Below are positions 1 to 10,697 of a stretch of 64,000 nucleotides of DNA, piece after piece. Within the stretch, counting starts at the first letter, position 1, and the number at the start of each line of letters is the position of its first letter. The notes under the pieces were generated by a model that was not told where the DNA came from, did no database searches, and was given only the letters and a program-made list of their open reading frames with translations. Position numbers and translations under genes: made by a program. The DNA comes from Allium sativum (Eukaryota; Streptophyta; Magnoliopsida; Asparagales; Amaryllidaceae): the NCBI GenBank assembly GCA_030737875.1, contig CM060915.1, positions 357,985,863 through 358,049,862 of the forward strand, written 5' to 3'.

Positions 1-1413
1 GCACTACATCTTGCATGTTCCACTCTTTATACCACCATCACATTGCCTTTCCCTGGGTCCACCTAACTTCAGTTTGACATAGTCGAACCAGAGCTAGATC
101 AATATGTTCGATCAAACTTGGTTACCTAGTTGACCTAAACCCGGATCGACATAGTCAATCCGGTCTTGGCCATTTGGCTGACCCAGGTCTGGATCAAAAT
201 AATTGATATGGACTTAGTTACATGATCGAACCGAGATCCGGTCTGACCTTGGTTCGACCATTTACCGAAGGATCCCTTCCTCTTGCACTCCTTAGCCAAT
301 TCCAACTTCCTCCTAAGTCAAATCCGATTTGTAAGCGCTATAACTTGATCTCTAGAACCCCAAACAACTTGAAACTTGGCACAAGGCCTCCTAGGACCTT
401 CCTTGTCATCCCTACAAAGTACCATGCCAATTTGAATCAATTCCAATTTTGCTCGATGGCCGAACTAAATCTACTATTTGTTTTCTACATCCTACTTCAC
501 CATTTGTCATCATTTGCACTCATTCTAACATTTCTAAGCAATATCCTAATGTATAAAAGATACTCAAGCAATATTTAGATCAACAAAGCACAATAAATCA
601 CTCAAAGCCTACGTTCACATGGTAATACCTTATCCTCCCTTAAATTTTGGGTTTCACATACGTTACCCAAATCAATCCAAACTTGCATATGTGTGATTAT
701 AGGATTAATAACAATTTACGAATATTTTTATATATTTTTAGAAGATGTTTAGAAGAAAATATACCTTGATTAGTGAGTTGGGATACTAATCACTCACCTT
801 AATCACCTAAAAATGTTGAACCTAAGATGGAGAATATTTGGCTCGGATTCCTATGTGTTGCAATAGCTCTTGACTTGATTTAATGTTGATTTGACTTAAT
901 CTACAGTTAATATGGTTGTTTGGTTAATTTAAACAAGAATTAGAGTGGTTTTAGAAGACACAGGCCATTAAAGGGGTTGAGATCTATTTTGGGAGTTGTG
1001 TAATGAGTGGGAGATGATTCTCCAACTCATTTCAGCCCCTACATACTCCAATCCTGAAATGGATCTTGGTCCCACCTCCTAGTCCTAATGGTCCATTTAA
1101 GCCCATTTATGTTGTTTTAATCCTCCCCAAACCTTATGTCTGTCATTTCTCCTAAAGGTAAGTCTAATGCTTAATGTGACTACTCTAAGGAATGAGAAAC
1201 CATCATCCGAATCTAATAGAAGTGGTCTCAAGTATTCCTTAACAATAAAAAATTATGGGTGAAACAAGATTCGTTAAGGGTAAAATGGTCACATTAAAAT
1301 TCGGTAAAAATAGTGAAGGTAAGAATTGACCCCAATAGTCATTTTCCAATTTTACGATGCAAATAACATAAAAATTCCACGATCCTTCGACACATAGAAT
1401 ACATATCTTTACA
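1..1413 (-). mobile_element. Probable 3' LTR (partial) of decayed Ty3/gypsy element A
   Basis: The stretch holds no convincing gene. Read on the minus strand, it begins with TGTAAAGATATG at 1413, directly after a purine-rich tract and downstream of the end of A's pol. That is where a 3' LTR should start. The other LTR end is not visible, so the extent is inferred. Bases 60-260 contain three loosely similar blocks of about 55 bp around 'gatcgacatagtc'. The 118-codon open frame at 222-578 has no recognisable domain and is not called. Confidence 0.4.
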
Positions 1414-1427
1414 TTTTCCCCCTTAAG
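1414..1427 (-). other. Polypurine tract of element A
   Basis: The minus strand reads CTTAAGGGGGAAAA immediately before the proposed LTR start TGTAAAG. A GGGGGCGAAA-like box lies just upstream, matching the GAGGACGAAA box that precedes the polypurine tracts of T and E in this window. Confidence 0.5.
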
Positions 1428-1612
1428 AAATTTCGCCCCCTATATTACCAAAAAGGTTAATAGGGTCATCACGCATACCTACTAATAACCAAAATCAACC
1501 ATACATACAAATCAATAATAATGAGAATGGGTAATACTATCCTATCTTAGCACGCAGGATAATAGATAAAAGAAAATTCCCAAAATGAAATTAAGAGAGA
1601 TAAGTTAAAATC

Positions 1613-4546
1613 TTACCAAGTAAAGAGTTCTGGATATGATGTCCTCATGCTCTCCTCAGTTTCCCAAGTACATTCGCCTTCGCTTTCTCCCCACTGGACT
1701 TTGACAAGCTTTATGACCTTCCTTCTAAGTTGTTTCGTATCATGCCTAATGATACGAATAGACTTGCAAACTCCAGTAACTTTTGGTTCCACCTCGATAT
1801 CACATAATCGATGTAGTGTGATAATTGCATCAGAATCATGTATGAATTTTATCAAATGAGAAACATGAAACACATTGTGCACCGCAGCCATCTTTTGAGG
1901 TAGATCAACACTATAGGCCAAGCTCCCAATTCGTTCGAGAATCGGAAAAGGACCAACAAACCTTGGAGAAATTTTTCCCTTTTTACCAAATCGAATCACA
2001 TTCTTCGAAGGAGAAAGGTTAACAAACCAAAAATCGCCAACGGAGAACTCTAGACCTCTACGTCTCTTATTGATGTAGATTTTTTTCCCGTCTTGTGCAG
2101 TTTTCATCTGTTGTCGAGTGATCTCAATCTTCTTTGAGGTCTGCTTAACCTTATCCATCCTAAATATCAGTTTATCGCCCACCGCCAACCAACGTGAAGG
2201 GGCATTGCATGCCTACCATACAAAACTTCGTACGGTTCCATGCTAATGCTAGATTGATAATTATTGATGTATGCGAACTCTACTAGATGCAAATGATCAT
2301 CCCAGGAACCTCCAAAGTCTAAGATGCAAGCTCGCAAGAGATCTTCTAATATGCAATTCACTCTTTCAGTTTGGACATTGGTTCAAGTATGTTAGGTTAT
2401 GCCGAGGTATAGTTCAAACCCCAAAGCCGCCTGTAAGCCTTTCCAAAATCCGCTTGTAAACAATGGTTCTTGGTCACTAACAATGCCTTTTGGTACTCCA
2501 CGAAGCCGCACAACCCACTTCACACACAATTCTCCCAACTTGGTTGTCACTCTACTTGACTTGATGGGTATAAACCTGGCATTTTTGATCAATCGATCCC
2601 CGATGACCTGAATACTATCATGTTATGCCTGAGTCCTTGAAAGCAAACCACTAGGCTTCTTTTACTCAGCCTGAACTAATTGGCAGTTCATGCACTTCGA
2701 GATGAATGTTCTGACATCCTTCTTCACACCTTCCGAGTAATAAGCTTGCTTCATATCCCGATACATCTTATTTCCACTAGGATATATGGTTAACTTTGAG
2801 TGATGACCTTCTCGAAGCACTCCATCTCTTAACCCATCGACATTGGGTACAACCAATCTTCCATTCTTCTATAGCCAACCATTTTGGTTGATCTTGTACG
2901 CCCTCATATTCTCAACATCCACACAGGTCACTACTTTGGTAACAATTTCTGCTAATCTCGAATCACTTCTCTGCTAGAACCAATCCGTTTAATTAAGGTG
3001 GTTTTGATTTTCAAGCTTGCCAACATCTCCATCTCCGATTCACATCTAGGTCGAAAATCATAACCGACGATGTACTCAAGTTGTTTCCATTCCCAGAATA
3101 TAGCACCAAGCTATCATGTCTTCTACTCTAGGCATCGGCGGTTGCGTTACCCTTTCCCGGGGAGTATACAATATCGAAATCATAAGAGCCTAAGAACTCC
3201 AACCATCATTGTTTTCAAAGGTTAAGATCCTTCTACGAGAAGAGATACTTCAATGATTTACTCTCGGTGAATAGCTCGAACCTCTCTCCTAAAAAGTAGT
3301 TCCTCCACATCTTTAGTGCAAATAAAATCGCCACTAACTCTAAGTCATGGGTGGGGTACTACATCTCATGAGGCATTAGTTGCTAACTAGCATAGGCAAC
3401 AACCTTGATCCCTTGCATTAGCACTACACCCAGTGTGGTACTACAACCATCGGTGTATACCGTCGTTTCCTCATTAATAACTAGCACTGGTGCACACGTC
3501 AACCTCTCTTTTAAACTAATAAATGCATGCTCACATCTTGCATCACAAACAAAAGCCTGATTCTTCTTTGTTAGCTGAGTCAATGGTGTTGCTATCTTGG
3601 AGAAATCCTAGATAAACTTACGATAATATCTATCTAATCCAAAGAAAAAACTCCATATGTCAGTTTAATTTTGAGTTTAATCCAATCTTGTATTGTCGCT
3701 ACCTTTGCGGGGTCCATGGCAATACCATTTTCTGAAACAACATGACCCAAGAACCTCACTTTTCTCTTCCACAAGTGGCATTTGGACTTAGCTTTTAACC
3801 TGTGCTTTCTCAACACCTCTAATATGGTGCTTAGATGTTCCTTGTGTTTCTCCTCTATCGTGAGTAGAAAAGAATATCATCGTTGAACACAATTACAAAC
3901 TTAATCAGCCGATCCTTGAGAACTCGATTCATGAGATCCGCAAAATACGATGGTGCGTTGGTCAATCCAAATGGCATGACCAACCACTCATAAAAATCAA
4001 ATAGCATTCAAAATGCCATTTTAGGATCCTTTGCTACCAGTAGCTGATGAAATCCTATCATAAGACCCAACTGGAAAAATATCCGCGTACCATTCAATTG
4101 ATCAAACAAATCATCTATACGTGGAAGACGATACTTTTTCTTCCTCGTCACTTTATTCAACTCATGGTAATCTACACATAAACAAAGGGAACCATTTGCC
4201 TTTGTGGCAAAGACCGTTGGCTATCCCCACTCGGAAATACTCCTCTGAATAAATCCGTTCCCCAAAAGATCACTAACTTGCACCTCGAGCTCTCGTTGCT
4301 CCCTTGGTTTTATCCATCAAAGAGGCATTACTATAGGTCTGAAATACTTGACTAAATCAATATGGAACTAAATCTCGCTGCGTAATGGAATCCCGGTCAC
4401 ATCCCCAAAGATGTCTGGATACACGCCTACAATAGGCACACCCAGTAACTCATCATATGAAACATCGAGCGAATACAAAAAACTAGCCATCACCTCATCA
4501 CTAGGTAGACAATCCAACACACTAGTCGCCCGTCATATGTCCCAAT
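1613..4546 (-). pseudogene. pol: Ty3/gypsy pol remnant of element A (RT, RNase H, integrase, chromodomain)
   Basis: Reading down the minus strand from 4546, the frames give the start of reverse transcriptase (a YPDIFGDV-like linker, then CVDYHELNKVT and YRLPRIDDLFDQLNGT). Next come the polymerase core with [10 protein letters not shown] in place of the usual Y/F-x-DD, and the FLGHVVSENGI motif (about 3720). RNase H shows VYTDGCS near 3460. The integrase zinc region has CMNCQLV near 2690. The core has SDQEPLF near 2480 and ILEDLLRACILDFGGSW near 2330. A GPF/chromodomain tail ends with TWETEESMRTSYPELF at 1613. Many stops and frameshifts separate these pieces. The fragment ends abruptly at 4546, where element B begins. 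Confidence 0.85.
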
Positions 4547-5483
4547 TGTGACGGCCCATTATCCCGATCCCTAGAAGAATATATAGTCATTGGAATATAA
4601 CACATTAGCATAACAGCAGAAGATAAACATTGCATTACATCACATAATGTACATCAGATTACATCAAAGGATATTTTAGAGTTTAATACATCACATAGGA
4701 TCTTAATAATTATACATAGCAGTTCCAACAAGCAAATAGATACACAAGGGGATTAACGATAATCAACATGACAGGGTCTTGGAGAGTCCAAAAGAACATC
4801 CAAATCATGCTCCAGCTCTGAATCTAGAACCATCTTTCATAAGTAGCTTCCGTACACTACTCCAAAATGATATATACTAATAACCTGGATACAATGATGC
4901 CCATGTGGAAATAAGGGCACATGAGTTTGCAAGTGATAAACAAACTATGAGTCAGTCATGGGACTGGTATAAGAAACTCTAAGCAGTTATTCTTAAACTA
5001 TTTAAAAGTGACACATATCATGAGACCATACCATATAATACGGAACGGGTTTCCTATGAACGAATGCCAATGCACAAAACCACGTAATGCTTTTTAAAAA
5101 ATGAAGCTATTATAAGACTCAAGTCCTATCGCACAATACAATACAATGCAAATCAGAGGATAGATTTCTACCTTATAATAGCCAAACATGCTTGACACGA
5201 GAAAATAATTTGATATTATTATGAGTGTCTAAGTGTGGAAATCATTTTCGAAAATAAATGTATCAATCCTAGATAACATAATGCCCATCCCATTATGTTG
5301 CCATATAAGTTTACAACTGAAAATGCAAAAGCTCATATTGGAAATTGGATTCCATCATGAACCAAGGCAAAAGATCTCCTATATCCATTCGGATCATCTC
5401 TAGCAAGATGTCCACGACTCACATGCATGTGATCCTTGGAGCAACAGAGTCGGCCCACCAATTCCCAGTGAGTTAGGGTTACT
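4547..5483 (-). mobile_element. Element B, 3' LTR, distal part (split by T)
   Basis: The plus strand starts TGTGACGG at 4547, so the minus strand ends CCGTCACA, like the LTR end of E (GATCGTCACA). The following 'ggaatataacacatta' is the reverse complement of E's terminal LTR sequence near 51250. The fragment runs to the TTACT duplication at 5479-5483, where T interrupts it. The rest of the LTR resumes at 20712. No gene is present. Confidence 0.75.
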
Positions 5484-6433
5484 TGTAACGAGTCGGATTT
5501 TTCCCGGCCTTAATCGATCGCAAAATCGATCAAAACCGTTCAAATCCCGCCTACGTTAACTTTGGGAATACGACACATCAGAACAACAACAGCAGACTTT
5601 TATAACATTAATAATAAATGTCACATCAGAGTATAGAATATCAGAGTATATTGGCTAATAATTACAGCGGAAGATAATTTTACATGATTTTAATACATTG
5701 CAGCGGAAACAAAAATAACTAAGGCAGCGGAAGACTTCCAATGTTCTGGACACAGCTTTAAGCTTCAATCCAGGATCCTGCTAAAGAGATAAACCTGTAG
5801 ACAAACTGCTCGACTACCCATGTGGAAAGAGGGCACTCGAGTTTGCAAAAAGGTGGAAACAAACAACGGGTCAGTCGTGGGACTGGTGTGAGAATTCTTA
5901 ACTAATAAATCACTATTAGTAGGGAAAATCCAAAGACCACGCCGCTAATGTGGAGCGGGTTTGCTCTAATGGATTGTCGTGCATAAAAGTGTCAAAAACA
6001 ACTAATAAGTAAATCGTACAACGTTATGCTTTTTAGAAAAATGGAATCACCATAAGACCCAGGTCCCATCACACAATGCAACACAAACCAGAGGATAGGG
6101 TTTTACCTTATAGTGATTAAACATGCTAAATATGGCAAATACGAGTTAATATTATTATTAGTATATATCAAAACATTTCAAAGTAAATGTAGAAATCCTA
6201 GGAAGAATAGTATCCCATACTACTATGCCTCCATACTAGTAATACAATCAAATCCGAATGGGGTCGTATTGGGAATTGGTTTCCATCATGAGTCAAGGCT
6301 AGGGAGGAGCTCCTACCGATTCGAGACACTCTAGCTAAAGTCTCAGGATCCCCCGCAGTGAACCCTTGGAAAGCTGCAGGGCCGGTCCGCCATACGAGTT
6401 GCGGATTAGTTATTCCTGAACACACGTTTCCCA

Positions 6434-6464
6434 GTCCTATAGGACCTATCATCCGAGGCGCCTC
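6434..6464 (-). other. Paired palindromes in T LTR 1
   Basis: GTCCTATAGGAC (6434-6445) is a perfect 12-bp palindrome. Nine bases on, GAGGCGCCTC (6455-6464) is a perfect 10-bp palindrome. The same pair occurs in LTR 2 (11651-11681) and LTR 3 (16845-16874, where the second has one mismatch). Variant sequences keeping the stems occur in B (20758-20789) and E (50171-50202, 60353-60384). A stem-loop pair in the LTR RNA is the simplest reading. Confidence 0.6.
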
Positions 6465-7544
6465 ATTCCATCATCCACGTAAGTAAAATGTCGGGCCGTG
6501 TTAAAGCCCAAACACCACTTCTAGCTAGAAAGAAACGTGCTGCTCTCCCTGCGTTCCCTTCTCCCGTTTTAGACTCCGTCGCTGTGTCAGTCTCGCGAAG
6601 TCACGCTATACACAAAGCTATGCCTAAACAGGCTATGCTTTGATCATCCCACAAGGCCTGCTTTTCAACAAAGCCTTGATCATATGCATCTGAGCATGCC
6701 ACATCATCACACCATATCACACTACCAATCCTTTGCCGAAATATATGAACGGGTGTTAAGCAAGAGAATAAATTCTCCGCCACCAAACATCCATACATTC
6801 AACAGAAGATTAATAACATGATATATAATGGAGTATGATGTCAGACACACAATCCATTTATAAGCTTATGCTCTGGGTCTGAGCGAAAGCCAAACCCGTA
6901 CAAATCAACACTACGTCCGGGCAACTCCTACTATTACCTTATCATGGTAGCGAGCCATTCTAAGGCAACAGTCATCATCGTCCATTCGATGTGGAGATTT
7001 GACGGTCTTCAATCGCCGTCTTCCAATCTTGGATTTTTAAACGTCGTTTAGTTATTTGGAATGAGATAAACTCGGACATTCCAAATAATCCTCGTATATA
7101 TATATATATATATATATTTAAAATCCTTCTTACACATTAATAATTATTTTTATTAATGATTCATTCCTATTTTAATTATTTAAAATAATTAAATTTTTAT
7201 ATAACGGCGCCTTAAGTCCATGGGCGACTATGGCGCTGCATTCAAACAATTTTGATTTTTACATTTCTCAGAATCTAACCGTTGGGTCTTAACGTAGTAT
7301 ATATCGTTGGAAAGATTTTTCCAAGACGGTCCTATCGGGTTCAGTTTCAAGAAAATCCGTCGATCGGATCTTCTTGTATAGTCGTTTAAAAGTACGATTT
7401 CAAAACGCGAACTACCACGCCCTATTCGTTTAATTTTACTTATATATATAATCATTGAATCGTAATAACGTCGTTTGATTAAAACAACGCTCTACACAAT
7501 TACCGATACTTACTAAAATTTAATTCATTTGAAAATGAAGATAA

Positions 7545-8420
7545 TATTACCGCATCCTAAATTCATTCTTTCCTTACATTGAAAACGTAAATTCCATCCT
7601 TTTTATTTACATAAAAATGTAATTTTAATTCCTATGCAAATTCCTATATTCTTTATTTACATGTAAAACAAATGTAAATTTTGATACATTCAAAATCCTA
7701 CTTTTAAATTACATATAAAAACGTAGATTTCAACTTCAATGTACATTCTCATCTTAGTTACATTAAAAATCATATTTTTACCGCATCCTAAATTCATTCT
7801 TTCCTTACATTGAAAACGTAAATTCCATCCTTTTTATTTACATAAAAATGTAATTTAATTCCTATGCAAATTCCTATATTCTTTATTTACATGTAAAACA
7901 AATGGAAATTTTGATACATTCAAAATCCTACTTTTAAAAATCCTACTTTTTAATTACATATAAAAAGGTAATTTTATCCTACGGTGTAATTCCCTATATA
8001 ATTGCACATATAAAAATGTAGATTTTAACACACGATGAAATTTCCATGTTAATTACAAAGAAAAATGTAATTTTTAACATACGGCATTAATTCACTTTAT
8101 AATTTACATATAAAAATGTAAATTTTGACATACGATGGAATTCACTTGTTAATTACAAAGAAAAATGTAATTTCTGACATAATGCAAAATCTACTTTAAT
8201 TTAACATTATAAAAATGTAATTTTTCCTACTTTAATTTACAATAAAAATAATGTAAATTGCATAACGATGTAAATTTCACGACGATGCGAATTTCCTACT
8301 TTAATTCATGATAAAAATAATGTAAATTGCATAACGACGTAAATTTCACGACGATGCGAATTTCCTACTTTAATTCACGTTAAAATAATGTGAATTGCAT
8401 AACGACGTATATGATGATAG
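7545..8420 (-). repeat. Short-palindrome array in T LTR 1, with a 231-bp direct duplication
   Basis: The block is built from degenerate units of about 40-60 bp, each containing an imperfect palindrome of the form TTACAT-(A/T)n-ATGTAA. A segment starting ccgcatcctaaattc at 7550 is repeated at 7781, a 231-bp offset. The same offset is present in LTR 2 (12755/12986) and LTR 3 (17959/18190), so it predates the triplication. No coding capacity is seen. Confidence 0.8.
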
Positions 8421-8755
8421 ATTTATATATGATTCATAACCATAAGGCATACTTCAACAAATTTAAACGAGGAAAAATCTAATTTTTCCTACCGATCTAT
8501 GTTTATAATTAACAGATCTATGAATAAAAATAATGGATCTACAATCATAGCATCACAACAATTTGAATCCATCCCATAGTAACATTTCATCGCATATTCA
8601 ATTGTGTTTGACTTTCAATTTCACATAACGCCATAATAATAATAATAATTAAATTAATTAAATTTAAATAAAAATAAATTCTCACATAGCTCGGATTTGA
8701 AAGGAAGGTTCGAATTCAATCAGATCTAGTGTTCAAAGTCACGGTAGTTACGGAT

Positions 8756-8858
8756 CTGAAAGATTTCAATTCGAAGTTCATACAAATAAATCAGAACTGA
8801 CTTTTAACAACTGTCGCTATAACGCTGAAAAGCGTCGCAAAATCTGAAATATTCATAC
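8756..8858 (-). other. Predicted leader intron in T LTR 1
   Basis: On the minus strand, AAG|GTATGAAT (donor at 8858) is followed 103 bp later by CTTTCAG|ATCCG (acceptor at 8756). A further GTGAG lies about 70 nt on, at 8685. The same arrangement and exact length occur in LTR 2 (13963-14065) and LTR 3 (19169-19271). Comparable sites are found in D (61961-62073) and E (46807-46956). This is inferred from splice consensus only. Confidence 0.5.
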
Positions 8859-10297
8859 CTTAAATTTTCAGAAATGTTCAAAACTTTGAATCCAGATTTC
8901 GGGAGCTATAGTCGATGGTTTTGCGAACGGTTTGCGGGAGATTGGAGAGCTACGAGAGGTGGATGTTCGTCCAAAGGGGGGGGACGTGCGGTTCGCCGAG
9001 GAGGGGGTGGGGGAGGCCGAACGGCGGCGGCTTTGGGTGGAGGGTGCGGCGATTTCTGGCAACGAGACGGGTTGTGTTCGGTATGTATTCGAATAGCTCG
9101 AAAATCTCTTCGAAACGTGATTTACGGCGAAGGATTTCGTTGAGAAACGAAGAAGAAATCAGAGTTTAAAGATTTGAAGCTTTATGGGTTTTGTTGCGGC
9201 TGAATCCATCGGGAAGAAGAAGGTTACTGTAGCGGACGGATATATATAATATAATATTAGGTTTAATTAATTAATTATTTATTTAATTAGCCCAATAAAG
9301 GTCCGTTTGGCCACTAACTCGGAATTTGGCCTGCTTACTGTCATTCTTAAGGTTTTGACGCCTTCTGAATGCAATAGCGCTATTGCCGAAATCCAATTCT
9401 GAAGTTAAAAGCATGTTTCTTTTATTCTCAAATTAATTCTTTTATTTTTAATACGAACGTACTTTCTAATTTTACTGGGGTCACATATTAAGTCAGAAAA
9501 ATTATTTTTGGCTTTCTTATGACAATACGATCCCAACAAAATTTATTTTGTTGAATTCTGAGACTATTTGAAAAATGGCTATTTTTCAGTCAATTAATTT
9601 TGACCGAAATTGACCAAAACACAGTTTCTTTTGCCACGCTCACATACTAGCTTCAAAAATCATGAAATTTGAAACATAGCCATAATTTTACATCCCGGAT
9701 CCAACAAAAGTTGTTTCGTTGATTCCGAGGTCATATGCAGAATGTCGATTTTCAAGGGCGATATATTTAATACAAAAAATACATTTTTAAACAAATAATT
9801 TTCAAAACTCAAAATATATAAGTGTTTACTGTTTTTCAATGCAGAAACGTCATTCCGAACTCAATGGAAGTGGTTTCGAGTTCAAATTCCTTTATATGTG
9901 AAAAGTAGCCTTTCGGGCCATATATAATATATATAAATACTACAACGACCTTTCTAAAAATTGAATTGGCCATAACTTTTGATTTCCGCTATGAAATTTC
10001 AATTTTTCGGATTCGTTGGAAAGATATTTTTAAATAGATTCAAATATTTTTGGTTTCACTAAAATCCGTTAAATTTTGCGTCCTGTACGATCAGTCAAGG
10101 TTCAAGTTTGACTTTTCAAACTACCGCGCTATTTCTAACTCTTTTTATAATTAAAATTAAATTATTCATTCTAACTTCGATTTAAATCAACTTTCAATCA
10201 TTTTTATTTTAAGTAAATTATTTTAAATATCGAAAACTCATTAAAATCACTTAAAATAAATTTTTAAATTTACCCCCAAAATTCAGGGTTGTTACAG

Positions 10298-10309
10298 TCT
10301 CCCCCACTT
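10298..10309 (-). other. Polypurine tract in T internal segment 1
   Basis: The minus strand reads AAGTGGGGGAGA and lies one base from the LTR start TGTAACAACC. It would prime plus-strand DNA synthesis. E's tract at 55881-55892 is identical. Confidence 0.88.
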
Positions 10310-10683
10310 AAAAACTTTTCGTCCTCGAAAAGGAACGAAGCTAAAAGTTGATTAATTAACTAATTAATTATATATATATATATTCTCCATTGGTTTAAAT
10401 AATTTTATTCGTTGATTACTTTCAAATATATAACTTTTTATATATTCAAAATCATATTTTCCAAAATAGAATATAATTAATCACAAATACGTATATTATA
10501 GGCTTGCTACTCTCAACTCATTCTAGGGCATTACTAACCCCATGTCTAATGAGTTTTCTCATTCTAGGATACTGCTGATCCTATCTCTAATGAGTATTCT
10601 TATTGGATATTACTAATCCAATCTCTGATGAGTCTTTTGTTCAGTTCTAATGAGTTGTACCCCAAAGATTTGAGCTAACCAAA

Positions 10684-10695
10684 GCTCTGATACCA
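10684..10695 (-). other. Primer-binding site (initiator tRNA-Met) in T internal segment 1
   Basis: The minus strand reads TGGTATCAGAGC, the usual plant Ty3/gypsy site complementary to the tRNA 3' end GCTCTGATACCA. It lies two bases inside the LTR end. E carries the same site at 51299-51310. Confidence 0.93.
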
Positions 10696-10697
10696 AC

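Larger units (their letters stand above)
5484..10296 (-). repeat. T LTR 1 (3'-most LTR)
   Basis: This LTR is 4813 bp, starting TGTAACAACCCTGAATTTTG and ending GACTCGTTACA on the minus strand. Minus-strand layout from 10296: U3 with a TATA-like TATATATA (about 9240-9255), a GC-rich leader (about 8870-9200), a predicted 103-bp intron (8756-8858), an A/T-rich array of short palindromes (7545-8420), conserved blocks near 6600-6800 and 6200-6460, then the LTR end. It differs from LTR 2 and LTR 3 by a longer (TA)n run near 7093 and a longer A/T run near 9265. The short plus-strand frames over 8874-9169 lie antisense to the leader. Confidence 0.93.
10297..10697 (-). other. T internal segment 1: polypurine tract, structured leader, primer-binding site
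   Basis: The 401-bp segment between LTRs has no open frame. The minus strand begins GTTGGTATCAGAGC after the LTR: the primer-binding site (10684-10695) pairs with the 3' end of initiator tRNA-Met. Next comes a leader with three hairpin-forming units (10517-10553, 10558-10594, 10602-10622). At the far end, TTCGAGGACGAAAAG and AAGTGGGGGAGAC (polypurine tract) abut LTR 1. The leader closely resembles the start of E's internal region, so T looks like a gag-pol-less derivative of an E-like chromovirus. Confidence 0.9.

Noticed and set aside
222..578. 118-codon open frame
   Set aside because: No recognisable motif; within the probable LTR of a decayed element.
6198..6452. 84-codon minus-strand frame repeated in each T LTR
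   Set aside because: Repeated only because the LTR is repeated. The homologous block in E has stops in this frame, so conservation fits RNA/DNA structure better than coding.
7545..8420. Regularly spaced short palindromes resembling a CRISPR array
   Set aside because: Units are degenerate and A/T-rich, spacers are not unique, and the context is a plant retrotransposon LTR.
8874..9169. Plus-strand open frames rich in Gly/Arg over the GC-rich block (also near 14081-14438 and 19287-19645)
   Set aside because: They lie antisense to the LTR transcript, differ by frameshifts between the three copies and match no protein; GC-rich sequence gives open frames by chance.
10684..10695. tRNA-Met-like sequence that could be read as a tRNA gene fragment
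   Set aside because: Only the 12-nt 3' end complement is present, next to an LTR; it is a primer-binding site.
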